The translations under genes were made by a program, and so were the position numbers. The notes beneath the pieces are model-generated. The model did not search any database and had not been told where the DNA came from. It was given only the letters and a program-made list of their open reading frames with translations. From NCBI GenBank assembly GCA_003955985.1, contig CP033784.1, positions 620,001-684,000 of the forward strand: DNA of 64,000 nt, in the 5' to 3' direction. Numbering within the stretch: the first letter of the stretch is position 1; the number at the start of each line of letters is the position of its first letter. Below, one piece after another: positions 15,542 to 23,769 of this stretch. Origin of the DNA: Corynebacterium jeikeium. GTDB taxonomy: Bacteria; Actinomycetota; Actinomycetes; Mycobacteriales; Mycobacteriaceae.

Positions 15542-16699
15542 ATGACTACCGAAGTTCGTCCGAGTGCTGGGCATGGCTCCGCCTTCCAGCCGGGAGCGGA
15601 TGCTGCACAGCAGGCGGGAGCCACGTTGGCTGAACAGACTGACGCTGTCATTCTGGTTGGCGGGCAAGGTACGCGTTTGCGTCCCCTTACCGTGAATACG
15701 CCGAAGCCGATGCTGCCCACGGCAGGGCATCCATTCCTGGAGCATCTGCTTGGCCGCATTCGTGCAGCAGGTATGAAGCACGTGGTATTGGGCACCTCCT
15801 ACCGAGCTGAAGTATTTGAAGAACACTTCGGCGACGGTTCGGATTTGGGTCTCGAAATTGAATACGTCTTTGAGGCTGAGCCGCTGGGTACCGGTGGCGG
15901 TATCCGAAACGTCCTAGACAAGCTGCGCTATGACACCGCAATGATTTTCAATGGCGATGTCCTCGGCGGTACCGACTTGCGCGCGGTGTTGGGCACCCAC
16001 GCGGAGAAGGATGCGGACGTCACGATGCACCTCGTCCGTGTGCCGGATCCACGCGCGTTCGGCTGTGTTCCGACCGATGAGGATGGGCGCGTCCTGGAGT
16101 TCCTGGAGAAGACCCAGGATCCGCCGACCGATCAGATTAATGCCGGTATCTACGTGTTCCGCCGCGAGATTATCGAGTCGATTCCGGCTGGTCGCCCCAT
16201 CAGCGTTGAGCGTGAAATCTTCCCAGCGCTGCTTGACCGCGGTATGAACGTCTACGGTCACGTTGATTACGCCTACTGGCGTGACATGGGGACTCCGGGT
16301 GACTTCGTCCGCGGCTCCTCTGATTTGGTCCGCGGTATCGCGCCGTCACCACTTCTAGAGGGTAAGCACGGCGAAGCGCTTGTCGACGAATCTGCGTCGG
16401 TCGGTGGCGGTGCTCTTCTCTACGGTGGCTCTGTTGTCGGCCGTGGGGCGGAGATTGGTGCGGGAGCTCGGATTGATCAATCGGTGATCTTCGACGGCGC
16501 ACGCATCGGTGCCGGTGCTGTAATCGAGCGCTCTGTGATTGCCGATGGTGCCGATATTGGCCCGCGAACGGTCATCAGTGATGCCATTATCGGCGAGGGT
16601 GCCGTCGTTGGTGCGCGCTGTGAATTGATCAACGGTATCCGTGTGTGGCCGGGCGTCCAGATCCCCGATCACGGAGTACGTTTTTCGACGGATGTCTAG
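15542..16699 (+). CDS. manC: Mannose-1-phosphate guanylyltransferase (GDP-mannose pyrophosphorylase)
   Basis: The enzyme makes GDP-mannose from mannose-1-phosphate and GTP for lipomannan and related glycolipids. The N-terminal nucleotidyltransferase domain has VGGQGTRLRPLT, a Lys in NTPKPMLP, and FNGDVLGG. The C-terminal third is a left-handed beta helix of hexapeptide repeats (IGAGARIDQSVIFDGA and similar). Start ATG 15542 lies 41 nt after wbbL, in the same operon. The gene is called manB in mycobacteria and manC or mpg in corynebacteria. Product preference (mannose versus glucose nucleotides) is inferred from synteny with manB and manA downstream. Confidence 0.88.
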   Translation: MTTEVRPSAGHGSAFQPGADAAQQAGATLAEQTDAVILVGGQGTRLRPLTVNTPKPMLPTAGHPFLEHLLGRIRAAGMKHVVLGTSYRAEVFEEHFGDGSDLGLEIEYVFEAEPLGTGGGIRNVLDKLRYDTAMIFNGDVLGGTDLRAVLGTHAEKDADVTMHLVRVPDPRAFGCVPTDEDGRVLEFLEKTQDPPTDQINAGIYVFRREIIESIPAGRPISVEREIFPALLDRGMNVYGHVDYAYWRDMGTPGDFVRGSSDLVRGIAPSPLLEGKHGEALVDESASVGGGALLYGGSVVGRGAEIGAGARIDQSVIFDGARIGAGAVIERSVIADGADIGPRTVISDAIIGEGAVVGARCELINGIRVWPGVQIPDHGVRFSTDV

Positions 16700-17019
16700 T
16701 CTGCAGCCTTCGGCGTGTCAGACTTTTGTCGGCAATATCTGATTAGAGTTGCCGAAGTGTCGCCAAAGTTGCTGGTGAGAGGCATGTGGTGAATGTGATT
16801 GAGTTTGGGTGGCAGGTTTAGGGTTCGGGCACCATCCTTCAACCTGAACTTAATCCCCAACGCGGGGGGAGGGGCTTCAGGGGCAATGAAAAGTATTGGG
16901 GCAAATTCTCTATTCGGCTTGACCGATGGTGGGTTACACGTGTGTAATCACAAATGTGTGTTTCGCACACTAAGCCCAATTTAAAGACCCGCAGCAACAA
17001 CCATCAGGAGGCCCTCGGC
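16700..17019 (+). promoter_or_regulatory. Intergenic leader region upstream of whiB2
   Basis: No gene is seen in these 320 nt. Near its right end is a short dyad GTGTG-N5-CACAC just before the leader of whiB2, and a G-rich patch occurs around 16865. A long untranslated leader is usual for whiB genes. The ribosome site CAGGAGG (17005-17011) ends 8 nt before ATG 17020. Confidence 0.4.
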
Positions 17020-17388
17020 ATGGAAAAGTCCAGCATGTTTGATGGCGGCTCTGCTGTGGATAGTGAGACGAATGCGGGTGACATCGCTGTGAATGATAGC
17101 TCCTCTGAAAACCAGCCTCGGCCGTTGACAGAGTGGGCAGATGACCTTTCGGGGTTGTTTGAAGCCGTCGATCAGGACTGGCAGGAGCAAGCTCTGTGTG
17201 CCCAGACCGATCCAGAAGCTTTCTTCCCTGAGAAGGGTGGATCCACTCGCGAAGCAAAGCGTATTTGTCGTGCTTGTGGTGTGCGAGATGAATGCCTGGA
17301 GTTTGCTCTCGAGCATGATGAGCGCTTCGGTATTTGGGGTGGCCTCTCTGAGCGTGAGCGCCGCCGTTTGAAGCGGCAGATTGGCTAG
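17020..17388 (+). CDS. whiB2: WhiB2-type iron-sulfur transcription regulator
   Basis: WhiB proteins carry an oxygen- and NO-sensitive [4Fe-4S] cluster and regulate transcription with the primary sigma factor; WhiB2 (WhcD in C. glutamicum) is linked to cell division. The 122-residue protein has an acidic, variable first 50 residues, then the four cluster Cys (LCAQTDP, ICRACG, DECLEF), the GIWGG turn, and a basic C-terminal tail (ERERRRLKRQIG). ATG 17020 has a strong CAGGAGG site; the frame continues upstream but without a ribosome site. Its place after the pyrophosphorylase gene matches other corynebacteria. Confidence 0.93.
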   Translation: MEKSSMFDGGSAVDSETNAGDIAVNDSSSENQPRPLTEWADDLSGLFEAVDQDWQEQALCAQTDPEAFFPEKGGSTREAKRICRACGVRDECLEFALEHDERFGIWGGLSERERRRLKRQIG

Positions 17389-17432
17389 GGCAGCCGGGTC
17401 TGCATTTTATCCCTCGCTCGACCTCGCAGTTT

Positions 17433-17461
17433 CCCCTTGGGTAATACCCTGGGGGATTTTT
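17433..17461 (+). terminator. Terminator of whiB2
   Basis: CCCCTTGGGT pairs with ACCCTGGGGG around an AAT loop, with one G-T and one T-T pair, and is followed by TTTTT. Confidence 0.75.
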
Positions 17462-17574
17462 CGGTGAACGAGTTTTTCCTGCTCTCTAGGGTTAATAGAC
17501 GAAAATATGTCCGCTCAGCATGTCGCTGGGTGGGCCCTTTTGTCGCTTAGTTCTTAATGCGAGTTACTGACTGC

Positions 17575-17621
17575 GTTTATGACAAAAATCGCCCGAAAAA
17601 TGGCCTGAAAGTGTCATAAAC
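17575..17621. repeat. Dyad GTTTATGACA-N27-TGTCATAAAC (copy A)
   Basis: Perfect 10-nt inverted arms at 17575-17584 and 17612-17621 enclose exactly 27 nt. The same two half-sites with the same 27-nt spacing occur at 46362-46408 within a longer inverted repeat. This copy lies between the whiB2 terminator and the convergent gene at 17762. No gene is seen in the 370 nt of this gap. Confidence 0.8.
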
Positions 17622-17761
17622 TTGCACAGTTTCACATTTGCAGCCCGTATTCACGCGTGCAGCCGGTAATTTATGGGGCCTGACCAGTTACTATCTTGAG
17701 AATCACAGACACTTTTTGTCTATATACCCGGTTTCTAGGGAGCTCCTTAGGAGAAAGCTTT

Positions 17762-18244
17762 CTACAGGAAGTTCTCGTTGAAACTAGGGTCCACCTCAAC
17801 CGGGTCAATGCCCAGATATACCGCTACCAGGCGGGTCAGTACATATTGCAGCATCTGGTCCAGTTCCACTCGGCCCGAGACACGGCGCTCAATGGGGCGG
17901 CGGAACACTACTACGCAGGGGCGGGTGGGGTTGCCTACGCGGTCAATGCCAGCGGGGATAAGCCGTCCCAGCGGTACAGGTCCGTCAGCGACAATCTCTT
18001 CCGGGAAATACATGTCCGGGCGCAACTGCATGCGAGGAATCGTGTCGATGGCGATGTCCAGGTGTGACAGTTGCCGGGACCAGCGCTGATCCAATGGGGC
18101 GTAGGCGTCAATAACCGCCTGGTCAAAAGCTTCTGAACGGCTCTTCCAGCGGGGTACCTCCGGCGGCAACAGAGGACCCCGAGGTCCGCGACCGCGTCGC
18201 AGTGAGCGTCGCAAAGAGCGCGGAGTATAAGCCGATGAATTCAT
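17762..18244 (-). CDS. Conserved actinobacterial protein (Rv3259-like, metallopeptidase-like family)
   Basis: The 160-residue protein matches in size, position and the ending LTRLVAVYLGIDPVEVDP the Rv3259-like family that databases label metallopeptidase-like. No HExxH zinc motif is present, so I do not call it an enzyme. The N-terminus is basic (RRSLRRGRGPRGP), and the middle has a PRPCVVVFRRP-like strand. It lies convergent to whiB2 and divergent from the DUF3499 gene, as in C. glutamicum and M. tuberculosis. ATG 18244 is used. Function is unknown. Confidence 0.75.
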   Translation of the reverse strand: MNSSAYTPRSLRRSLRRGRGPRGPLLPPEVPRWKSRSEAFDQAVIDAYAPLDQRWSRQLSHLDIAIDTIPRMQLRPDMYFPEEIVADGPVPLGRLIPAGIDRVGNPTRPCVVVFRRPIERRVSGRVELDQMLQYVLTRLVAVYLGIDPVEVDPSFNENFL

Positions 18245-18416
18245 ATTTGTTGAGCTTAATCGGTCGGATCGTCAACGTGGGTGAGGCCAGCTTCCGGCCA
18301 TGTCGCAGGTTTACTGGGTAAGGCTGGGGTGCCCCGGGGGAGCGTCGGAAAGCGAAAAACGCCCGAGTGGGAGAAAAACTATCGAAACTTAAAGTTAGGG
18401 TCTAGACTTTGATGCC

Positions 18417-18824
18417 GTGAGTGTTTTTAGACGTTGTTGCCGGCCCGGCTGTGGCAAACCTGCCGTAGCTACGTTGACGTATGCCTACGCGGAGTCGACG
18501 GCTGTGGTGGGTCCGCTCGCCGCCGCGTCCGAACCGCATAGCTGGGATCTCTGTGAGAAGCACGCGCGTTCTATCACCGCACCGCTGGGGTGGGAGCTCG
18601 TTCGTTACGACGTGCCGACGCCCGCCCAGGACGATGATGATTTGACCGCACTGGCGGAAGCCGTCCGTGAAGCTGGCCGCAACGCGACTGGCCTGGTGCT
18701 GCGGGATGAGGTCGACAACCGTCCGCAAACCTACAAGATTGATTCCAGCCGCCACCCGTCGACGCGGAAATCCGCGCGCGGTCACCTGCATGTAGTTCGC
18801 GATCCGGAGGATTCGGACGACTAA
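18417..18824 (+). CDS. DUF3499 family protein
   Basis: This small conserved actinobacterial protein has a putative zinc ribbon: CCRPGCGKPA at the N-terminus and WDLCEKHARS about 30 residues later supply Cys/His ligands. The C-terminal half is charged and probably disordered, ending in DPEDSDD. It corresponds to Rv3258c, upstream of phosphomannomutase. The GTG at 18417 follows TAGACT (18403-18408) by 8 nt, which suggests a leaderless transcript. Function is unknown. It is separated from the phosphomannomutase gene by a terminator-like hairpin. Confidence 0.85.
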   Translation: MSVFRRCCRPGCGKPAVATLTYAYAESTAVVGPLAAASEPHSWDLCEKHARSITAPLGWELVRYDVPTPAQDDDDLTALAEAVREAGRNATGLVLRDEVDNRPQTYKIDSSRHPSTRKSARGHLHVVRDPEDSDD

Positions 18825-18882
18825 CGGGTCGGGCGCCGTGCCCCAGCTCATGCCATCTTGCCGCGGCATTTCTTTGTGAGAG

Positions 18883-18939
18883 CCTCTCTGTGGCTAGTAT
18901 CATTTTTCACAAAACTGATACTTACCCAGAGAGGTTTTT
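18883..18939 (+). terminator. Terminator-like hairpin overlapping the phosphomannomutase ribosome binding site
   Basis: CCTCTCTG (18883-18890) pairs with CAGAGAGG (18927-18934), GG with CC inside it, and AGTATCA (18896-18902) with TGATACT (18916-18922). TTTTT follows immediately (18935-18939), and the GTG start is at 18941. The 3' arm contains AGAGAGG, the ribosome site. The element may terminate the DUF3499 transcript, hide the ribosome site in read-through RNA, or both. Confidence 0.7.
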
Positions 18940-18940
18940 C

Positions 18941-20320
18941 GTGGGCACTTACAATCGTTCCGATTTGGATGCCGTCATCAAGGCCTATGACGTGCGCGGT
19001 GTTGTCGGTGAGGGCATCGACGCGGATCTTGTCGGAGCCATCGGCGCCGCCTTCGGACACATCATGCGTTCAGAGGGCGCAACACGTGCCGTAGTTGGCC
19101 ACGATATGCGTGAGTCCTCACCGGAGTTGGCGGCTAGTTTCGCCGACGGCGCGGCTGCACAGGAGCTCAACGTCACCCTGCTCGGCCTGACCTCTACGGA
19201 CGAGCTGTATTTCGCCTCCGGAGTAAAGGAATGCCCGGGCGCGATGTTCACTGCCAGCCACAACCCGGCTGAATACAACGGCATCAAGATGTGCCGTTCG
19301 CTGGCACGTCCGATTGGGCAGGAGACAGGGCTTGCTCAGATTAAGGATCTGCTTGTCGACGGAATCCCGGAGTACACCGGCACTCCGGGTGAAATTGATC
19401 ACGAGGATGTTCTGCAGGATTACGCGGCGTTCCTCCATGGGCTGGTCGACATCCGCTCCGGCCGTCGTCTGAAGGTCGCAGTCGATGCCGGTAACGGTAT
19501 GGGAGGACTGACAGTCCCGGCAGTGCTCGGAGAAGACATGGATGTTGCTGACCTCTACTTTGAGCTCGACGGCAACTTCCCGAATCACGAGGCCAACCCA
19601 TTGGAACCCGCCAACCTCGTTGACCTGCAGAAGTTCACGGTGGAGCAGGGCGCAGACATCGGTATTGCCTTCGATGGCGACGCTGACCGCTGCTTCGTCG
19701 TCGACGAGAAGGGCAACCCGGTCAGCCCATCGGCCATCTGTGCGTTGGTGGCCACCCGCTACCTGGAGCAGAACCCGGGCGCGGCTATCATCCATAACCT
19801 GATTACCTCACACGTCGTGCCGGAGATGATTGTGGAAAACGGCGGAACCCCGGTTCGTACCCGTGTTGGGCACTCCTTTATTAAGGCGCAAATGGCCGAG
19901 CACAGTGCTGTTTTTGGTGGCGAGCATTCGGCGCACTACTACTTCAAGGAATTCTTCAACGCTGACTCCGGCATGCTCGCCGCCATGCATGTCCTGGCCG
20001 CACTGGCAGAGCAGGATAAGCCACTGAGCGAATTCATGGCCGAGTACAACCGCTACGAGGCCTCCGGCGAGATTAATTCCCGCCTGGGCAGCGCAGAGGA
20101 GCAGCAGGCAAAGCAGAAGGAAATCGAGACTGCCTTTGCCGATCGCACCGAGTCCTCGGACTGGATGGATGGCCTGACCATTGAGCTGGCGGACTCCAAG
20201 GCGTGGTTCAACGTCCGGGCCTCCAATACGGAGCCGCTGCTGCGTCTGAACGTCGAGGCGCCGACGCGTGCTGAGGTCGATGCGCTTGTCGACGAAGTTC
20301 TCGGCATCATCCGCGGTTAA
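18941..20320 (+). CDS. manB: Phosphomannomutase/phosphoglucomutase
   Basis: The enzyme interconverts mannose-6-phosphate and mannose-1-phosphate (and probably glucose phosphates), feeding GDP-mannose synthesis. The phosphoserine loop is TASHNPAEYNG, the Mg2+ loop FDGDADRC, the sugar-binding loop GGEHSAHYYF and the phosphate-binding RASNTEPLLR in the last domain. GTG 18941 with AGAGAGG 6 nt upstream gives 459 residues, normal for the family; the frame extends 51 nt upstream through the hairpin. The gene corresponds to Rv3257c. It lies with manC and manA, so a complete route from fructose-6-phosphate to GDP-mannose is encoded nearby. Confidence 0.93.
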   Translation: MGTYNRSDLDAVIKAYDVRGVVGEGIDADLVGAIGAAFGHIMRSEGATRAVVGHDMRESSPELAASFADGAAAQELNVTLLGLTSTDELYFASGVKECPGAMFTASHNPAEYNGIKMCRSLARPIGQETGLAQIKDLLVDGIPEYTGTPGEIDHEDVLQDYAAFLHGLVDIRSGRRLKVAVDAGNGMGGLTVPAVLGEDMDVADLYFELDGNFPNHEANPLEPANLVDLQKFTVEQGADIGIAFDGDADRCFVVDEKGNPVSPSAICALVATRYLEQNPGAAIIHNLITSHVVPEMIVENGGTPVRTRVGHSFIKAQMAEHSAVFGGEHSAHYYFKEFFNADSGMLAAMHVLAALAEQDKPLSEFMAEYNRYEASGEINSRLGSAEEQQAKQKEIETAFADRTESSDWMDGLTIELADSKAWFNVRASNTEPLLRLNVEAPTRAEVDALVDEVLGIIRG

Positions 20321-20358
20321 TCAACCCCACACGCCCGTTTTCAGGCATGCTTGGGAGT

Positions 20359-21375
20359 ATGACCTCGTCATTCGACTCCTCCCATAACCCGCGCCAAGAG
20401 GCCCTGTTCTATCGTATGGCCACTGCCGGTGCAGGTCTCAGAGCTGCTGCTTCCGCGACTCGCGGGGGTGCGTTTGCTCAACTTTCACTGCCGCGCAGTG
20501 CGGTCATCCTCGTGGGAAATCGTCGGGCGCAGCTCGCTGCCGAATCCGTGCGCGCGCTTGCCGACGATATCCGCTGTCCGGTGGTAATTGCGCATCAGTT
20601 GCCCAGTTATGTCGGTGCCCTCGACTTGGTCATCGTCTGTGACGACAACCCCGGCAGCCCACTGGGGGCAGCTCTGGCTGAAGCTGATAGGCGAGGTGCT
20701 GCCACGGTCGTGGTGGATCCCGGTGAAGGGCCACTGCGTGCCGCCGGTAGCCCCGATACGGTTGTGGTTCCGCGCCCGGCGATGGCGGAGTCCGCGTCCT
20801 TTACCGCCTATGTCGGTGCCATCGCCAGCGCGCTCACCGAATGCGGTGCCACCACCCTGGCTCCGGCCGGGGTAGTGGAGGAAGTCGCTGATGCGGTGGA
20901 CGCCGATATTGCCGCCTGTGCTCCGCAGCGAGATGAAACAGTTAACCCCGCGCGGCAGGTAGCGCAGTGGGTGGCAGGCCGCAGAATGCTTGCAGTGTCG
21001 ACGACCTCGGCGCTGGCGCCGGTAGCGGAACTGGCATCGTTACAGATGCTTGAGGCAGGCGTGGTCTCGGCAGCGTCGTCGATAAGCGAATTGTCTCTTA
21101 GTGTGGGCGCGTTGCTCGCTGCAGAACCCCAGGAAAGCCGCGATATTTTCTATGACCCGTTTATTGATGGTGGGGATGAAGGGGCGACAGTGCTACCGTT
21201 GGGGGCGATTGTTTTAGCTGCGCCGAACAATGTGGGCCACTACCGGGACCACTACGGCGAGGTTGGATGGGCTCGTGTGGAGTGCCCTGCGCTCGATGCG
21301 GAGACTCATCATCCATTGGTTGAAGTATGTGTTGCTGCAGCCAGAGTTGGTGCGATTGCGGCGTTTTCTGCGTAA
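20359..21375 (+). CDS. SIS-like/TobH-type conserved protein (Rv3256c-like)
   Basis: The 338-residue protein sits between phosphomannomutase and manA in Corynebacterium and Mycobacterium alike. Residues such as SAVILVGNRRAQLAAESV and LDLVIVCDDNPGSPLG resemble the alternating strands of a SIS sugar-isomerase fold, and GNxxAQxxAE hints at a phosphosugar pocket. Databases place such proteins with bifunctional phosphoglucose/phosphomannose isomerase relatives, but no catalytic set can be confirmed by eye. ATG 20359 with GGGAG just before it is preferred to ATG 20347. It may assist mannose-phosphate metabolism; this is inference from position. Confidence 0.75.
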   Translation: MTSSFDSSHNPRQEALFYRMATAGAGLRAAASATRGGAFAQLSLPRSAVILVGNRRAQLAAESVRALADDIRCPVVIAHQLPSYVGALDLVIVCDDNPGSPLGAALAEADRRGAATVVVDPGEGPLRAAGSPDTVVVPRPAMAESASFTAYVGAIASALTECGATTLAPAGVVEEVADAVDADIAACAPQRDETVNPARQVAQWVAGRRMLAVSTTSALAPVAELASLQMLEAGVVSAASSISELSLSVGALLAAEPQESRDIFYDPFIDGGDEGATVLPLGAIVLAAPNNVGHYRDHYGEVGWARVECPALDAETHHPLVEVCVAAARVGAIAAFSA

Positions 21376-21385
21376 TCGCCGGGTG

Positions 21386-21413
21386 TCACCGAAGGCTTTT
21401 GGGCCTTCGGTGA
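21386..21413 (+). terminator. Perfect 11-bp hairpin between the Rv3256c-like gene and manA
   Basis: TCACCGAAGGC pairs with GCCTTCGGTGA around a TTTTGG loop. It has no T-run after it, so it could be a weak terminator, an RNA processing site or a stabiliser. Confidence 0.5.
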
Positions 21414-21461
21414 GATTGGCGTGCTCGCGCCAGAAGTGACTATTAGAGGAGTGATACGGGC

Positions 21462-22664
21462 ATGGAGCTGTTGGACCCCGTGCTGCAGTCGTACCCCTGG
21501 GGGTCTCGTACACATTTGGCGAGAATCACCGGTGCGGACGCTCCCACATCGAAGCCCTGGGCGGAACTGTGGTTTGGTGCGCATGCACTGGCATCGGCCA
21601 CGGTGGCCGGCACGCCGCTGGATGAGCTCATTGCGCAGGATCCGGCAGCTGCGCTCGGATATGCAATTGACACCGACAACGGCAGGCTGCCGTTCCTGTT
21701 GAAGCTGCTCGCAGCCGATGAGCCGTTATCGCTGCAGGCACACCCCACCTTGGCAGAAGCTCAGGAGGGATTTGCACGCGAAAATGCGGAGGGCATTCCG
21801 GCCACTGCACATTTCCGAAATTACCGGGACAACAACCACAAGCCGGAACTTATTGTCGCCCTGACTACCTTCGACGCGTTGGCCGGATTCCGCCCGGTGG
21901 AGCGCACGAAGGAGTTGCTCGCGACGCTGGCGGTACCGGAGCTCGACCATTACATGGGACTGCTCGATGCCGCCGATGACGAGAGTGCTCTGCGGGCATT
22001 GTTTACAACGTGGTTGACGTTGCCCCAGGATGTCCTCGATGAGCTGGTCGAGGCCGTGGCTGCCAAGTGCGCGGATTACAGTGGCGATGACGAGGAGTTC
22101 TCGCGAGTAGCCGAGACCACTTGCGAATTGGCTCGAAAGTATCCGGGGGACCCGGGAGTCCTGGGGTCGATGCTGCTTAATCGCCTTCGCTTACAGCCGG
22201 GCGAAGCCATCTACCTTGGTGCTGGACAGCTGCATGCTTACCTCAATGGCATGGGCGTGGAAATCATGGCCAACTCCGACAACGTGCTGCGCGGAGGGCT
22301 GACCTCTAAGCACGTCGATGTCGTGGAGCTACTGCGCGTGCTCTCTTTCCGACCGCTGCCAGATCCGGTGCTGCAGTCGCGGCTGACCGATGATGGCTGG
22401 AATGACTATGACGCGCCGGTGCGCGAGTTTCGCCTTCGTTCGCGGGATCTGGAGCCGGGCGAACATGTTCTGCTCGACGAAGAATCCGCCACGGTTGTGT
22501 TGTCTACAGCGGGCACGGTGGCGTTGCGTCACGACGACTCCGTGGTTGAGGTTCCCAGCGGCCATGCGGCCTGGGTTCCGGCTGTCGACGCAGTCGATAT
22601 TGAGCTGACTGCGCGCCAAGACGGGGCAACCGTCTTTGTCGCGACCGTCCCGCGGGTGGGTTAG
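21462..22664 (+). CDS. manA: Mannose-6-phosphate isomerase, class I
   Basis: ManA interconverts fructose-6-phosphate and mannose-6-phosphate, the entry to GDP-mannose. The zinc site is visible as QAHPT, the Glu in NHKPEL and the His in GQLHAYLNG; YPWGSRTHLA near the N-terminus is the usual opening of the cupin fold. The length (400 residues) is typical. AGGAG lies 12 nt upstream of the ATG. The stop overlaps that of the lipoprotein gene on the other strand by 4 nt. It corresponds to Rv3255c. Confidence 0.95.
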   Translation: MELLDPVLQSYPWGSRTHLARITGADAPTSKPWAELWFGAHALASATVAGTPLDELIAQDPAAALGYAIDTDNGRLPFLLKLLAADEPLSLQAHPTLAEAQEGFARENAEGIPATAHFRNYRDNNHKPELIVALTTFDALAGFRPVERTKELLATLAVPELDHYMGLLDAADDESALRALFTTWLTLPQDVLDELVEAVAAKCADYSGDDEEFSRVAETTCELARKYPGDPGVLGSMLLNRLRLQPGEAIYLGAGQLHAYLNGMGVEIMANSDNVLRGGLTSKHVDVVELLRVLSFRPLPDPVLQSRLTDDGWNDYDAPVREFRLRSRDLEPGEHVLLDEESATVVLSTAGTVALRHDDSVVEVPSGHAAWVPAVDAVDIELTARQDGATVFVATVPRVG

Positions 22665-23419
22665 TCCTCGTCGTTATCGAAGAGATTTCCCAGGAATCCG
22701 GAGTCCTTCGGCTTTTCCGGGATTGGGGAAATCTTGCTATTGCTAGCCCCATTGCCGCCAGTGGTGTCCTTCTCCGTCGAAGGGGTCTGGTCCTTCGGAG
22801 GTGTCGGCTCCTTCGGGGATGTCGGCTCCTTCGAAGGAGTCTTCTGAGGAGTCTCGGACGGAGTTGTGGTTTGCGTACCCGACTGGGACTGCGCCTGCGA
22901 TGAAGGCGGCTTCGGCTCAGCTGCTGCACCACCATCGCCTTCCGGAAGACTGTCGTTCGGCTTTTCCGAGTTATCTTCCGGTAGCAGTGGCACCGGCTTG
23001 CTGGGCGTCGGCGAAGAAACGTCGTCAGAGGTGGGCTCTGTGGTCTCCGTGGTCGTCGGAGGTGTCGATGTCGTCGACGTCGGAGTTGTCGCACTTGAGC
23101 TTGTGGAAGTCGGGGGGATGTACGCCTGCGGTGGCAGGTACGGATCCTCAACGATCTCGGTGCTCGATGACGTGGTCGGACGAGATACTAGACTGTCGTT
23201 CGTCTCAGTCAGCGAGGAATCTGAATTCGGTTCAGTGGTCTGCTGCAGCTCGGCATCACTAGGAACTGGAGGCAGTGGAGCAGAGGTCTCCATTTCCGAC
23301 TGAGAGCCGGCGTTTTCCGGATTTGCACCCTTGGCGGCATTGCTATCGGAGCAGCCTACGAGCGAAGCGCTCAGGGGAAGGGCTGCAAGCAGAAGAGCTC
23401 CAAAAGCCTTCTTCACCAT
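22661..23419 (-). CDS. Secreted Ser/Thr/Pro-rich lipoprotein
   Basis: The protein starts MVKKAFGALLLAALP, with a lipobox ending SLVGC, so it should be acylated and held at the outer face of the membrane. The rest of the 252 residues is low complexity: Thr/Ser/Pro-rich stretches and short repeats of TPPK and PTSPKEP type, with no recognisable domain. Such regions often span the cell wall and can be O-mannosylated, which would fit the neighbouring mannose genes, but this is inference. ATG 23419 has GAAAGGAG 8 nt upstream. C. glutamicum has a secreted protein gene in the same place. Function is unknown. Confidence 0.8.
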   Translation of the reverse strand: MVKKAFGALLLAALPLSASLVGCSDSNAAKGANPENAGSQSEMETSAPLPPVPSDAELQQTTEPNSDSSLTETNDSLVSRPTTSSSTEIVEDPYLPPQAYIPPTSTSSSATTPTSTTSTPPTTTETTEPTSDDVSSPTPSKPVPLLPEDNSEKPNDSLPEGDGGAAAEPKPPSSQAQSQSGTQTTTPSETPQKTPSKEPTSPKEPTPPKDQTPSTEKDTTGGNGASNSKISPIPEKPKDSGFLGNLFDNDED

Positions 23420-23769
23420 GGTAGGTACTCCTTTCGTGTCATGCGTGAGGTCGCCCTGTAACGAAAAAGATAACAGTTGCATTACGAGGTCTGGGAACTA
23501 ACTTAACATGCCCGTTATCTTCTCTCTAGGGTGAAAATTGTGTTGAAGGGATTAAATATGTCTCTCGAACTGTAAAAGTGACGAAAAGTCGGGTAGAACT
23601 TCGGTAAGGCCACATGCGGTTTTCCGGCTAGCGGTACGTGCAGGCGACAGCTTTTAGGTCGGCGGCCAGATTACCGTGGGCTCGTCGAAAAGCGCTCTTT
23701 GGAAAGCGCTCGTCGATAGGCGAAAACTGGCTATTGGTTCGAAGCGCGAAAGGAGCGTGGCCACCTATC
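23420..23769. other. Intergenic region between divergent lipoprotein and DUF4259 genes
   Basis: About 350 nt hold the lipoprotein ribosome site on the minus strand and, near the right end, AAAGGAG upstream of the DUF4259 gene. Promoters for both are expected here, but no box stands out, and I see no gene or strong repeat. Confidence 0.5.

Noticed and set aside
20347..20358. Upstream ATG for the Rv3256c-like gene
   Set aside because: No ribosome site precedes it, whereas GGGAG sits between it and ATG 20359.
22504..23151. Arg-rich 215-codon frame overlapping the lipoprotein
   Set aside because: It is the shifted frame of a low-complexity Ser/Thr/Pro region; the lipoprotein has a signal peptide, lipobox and ribosome site.
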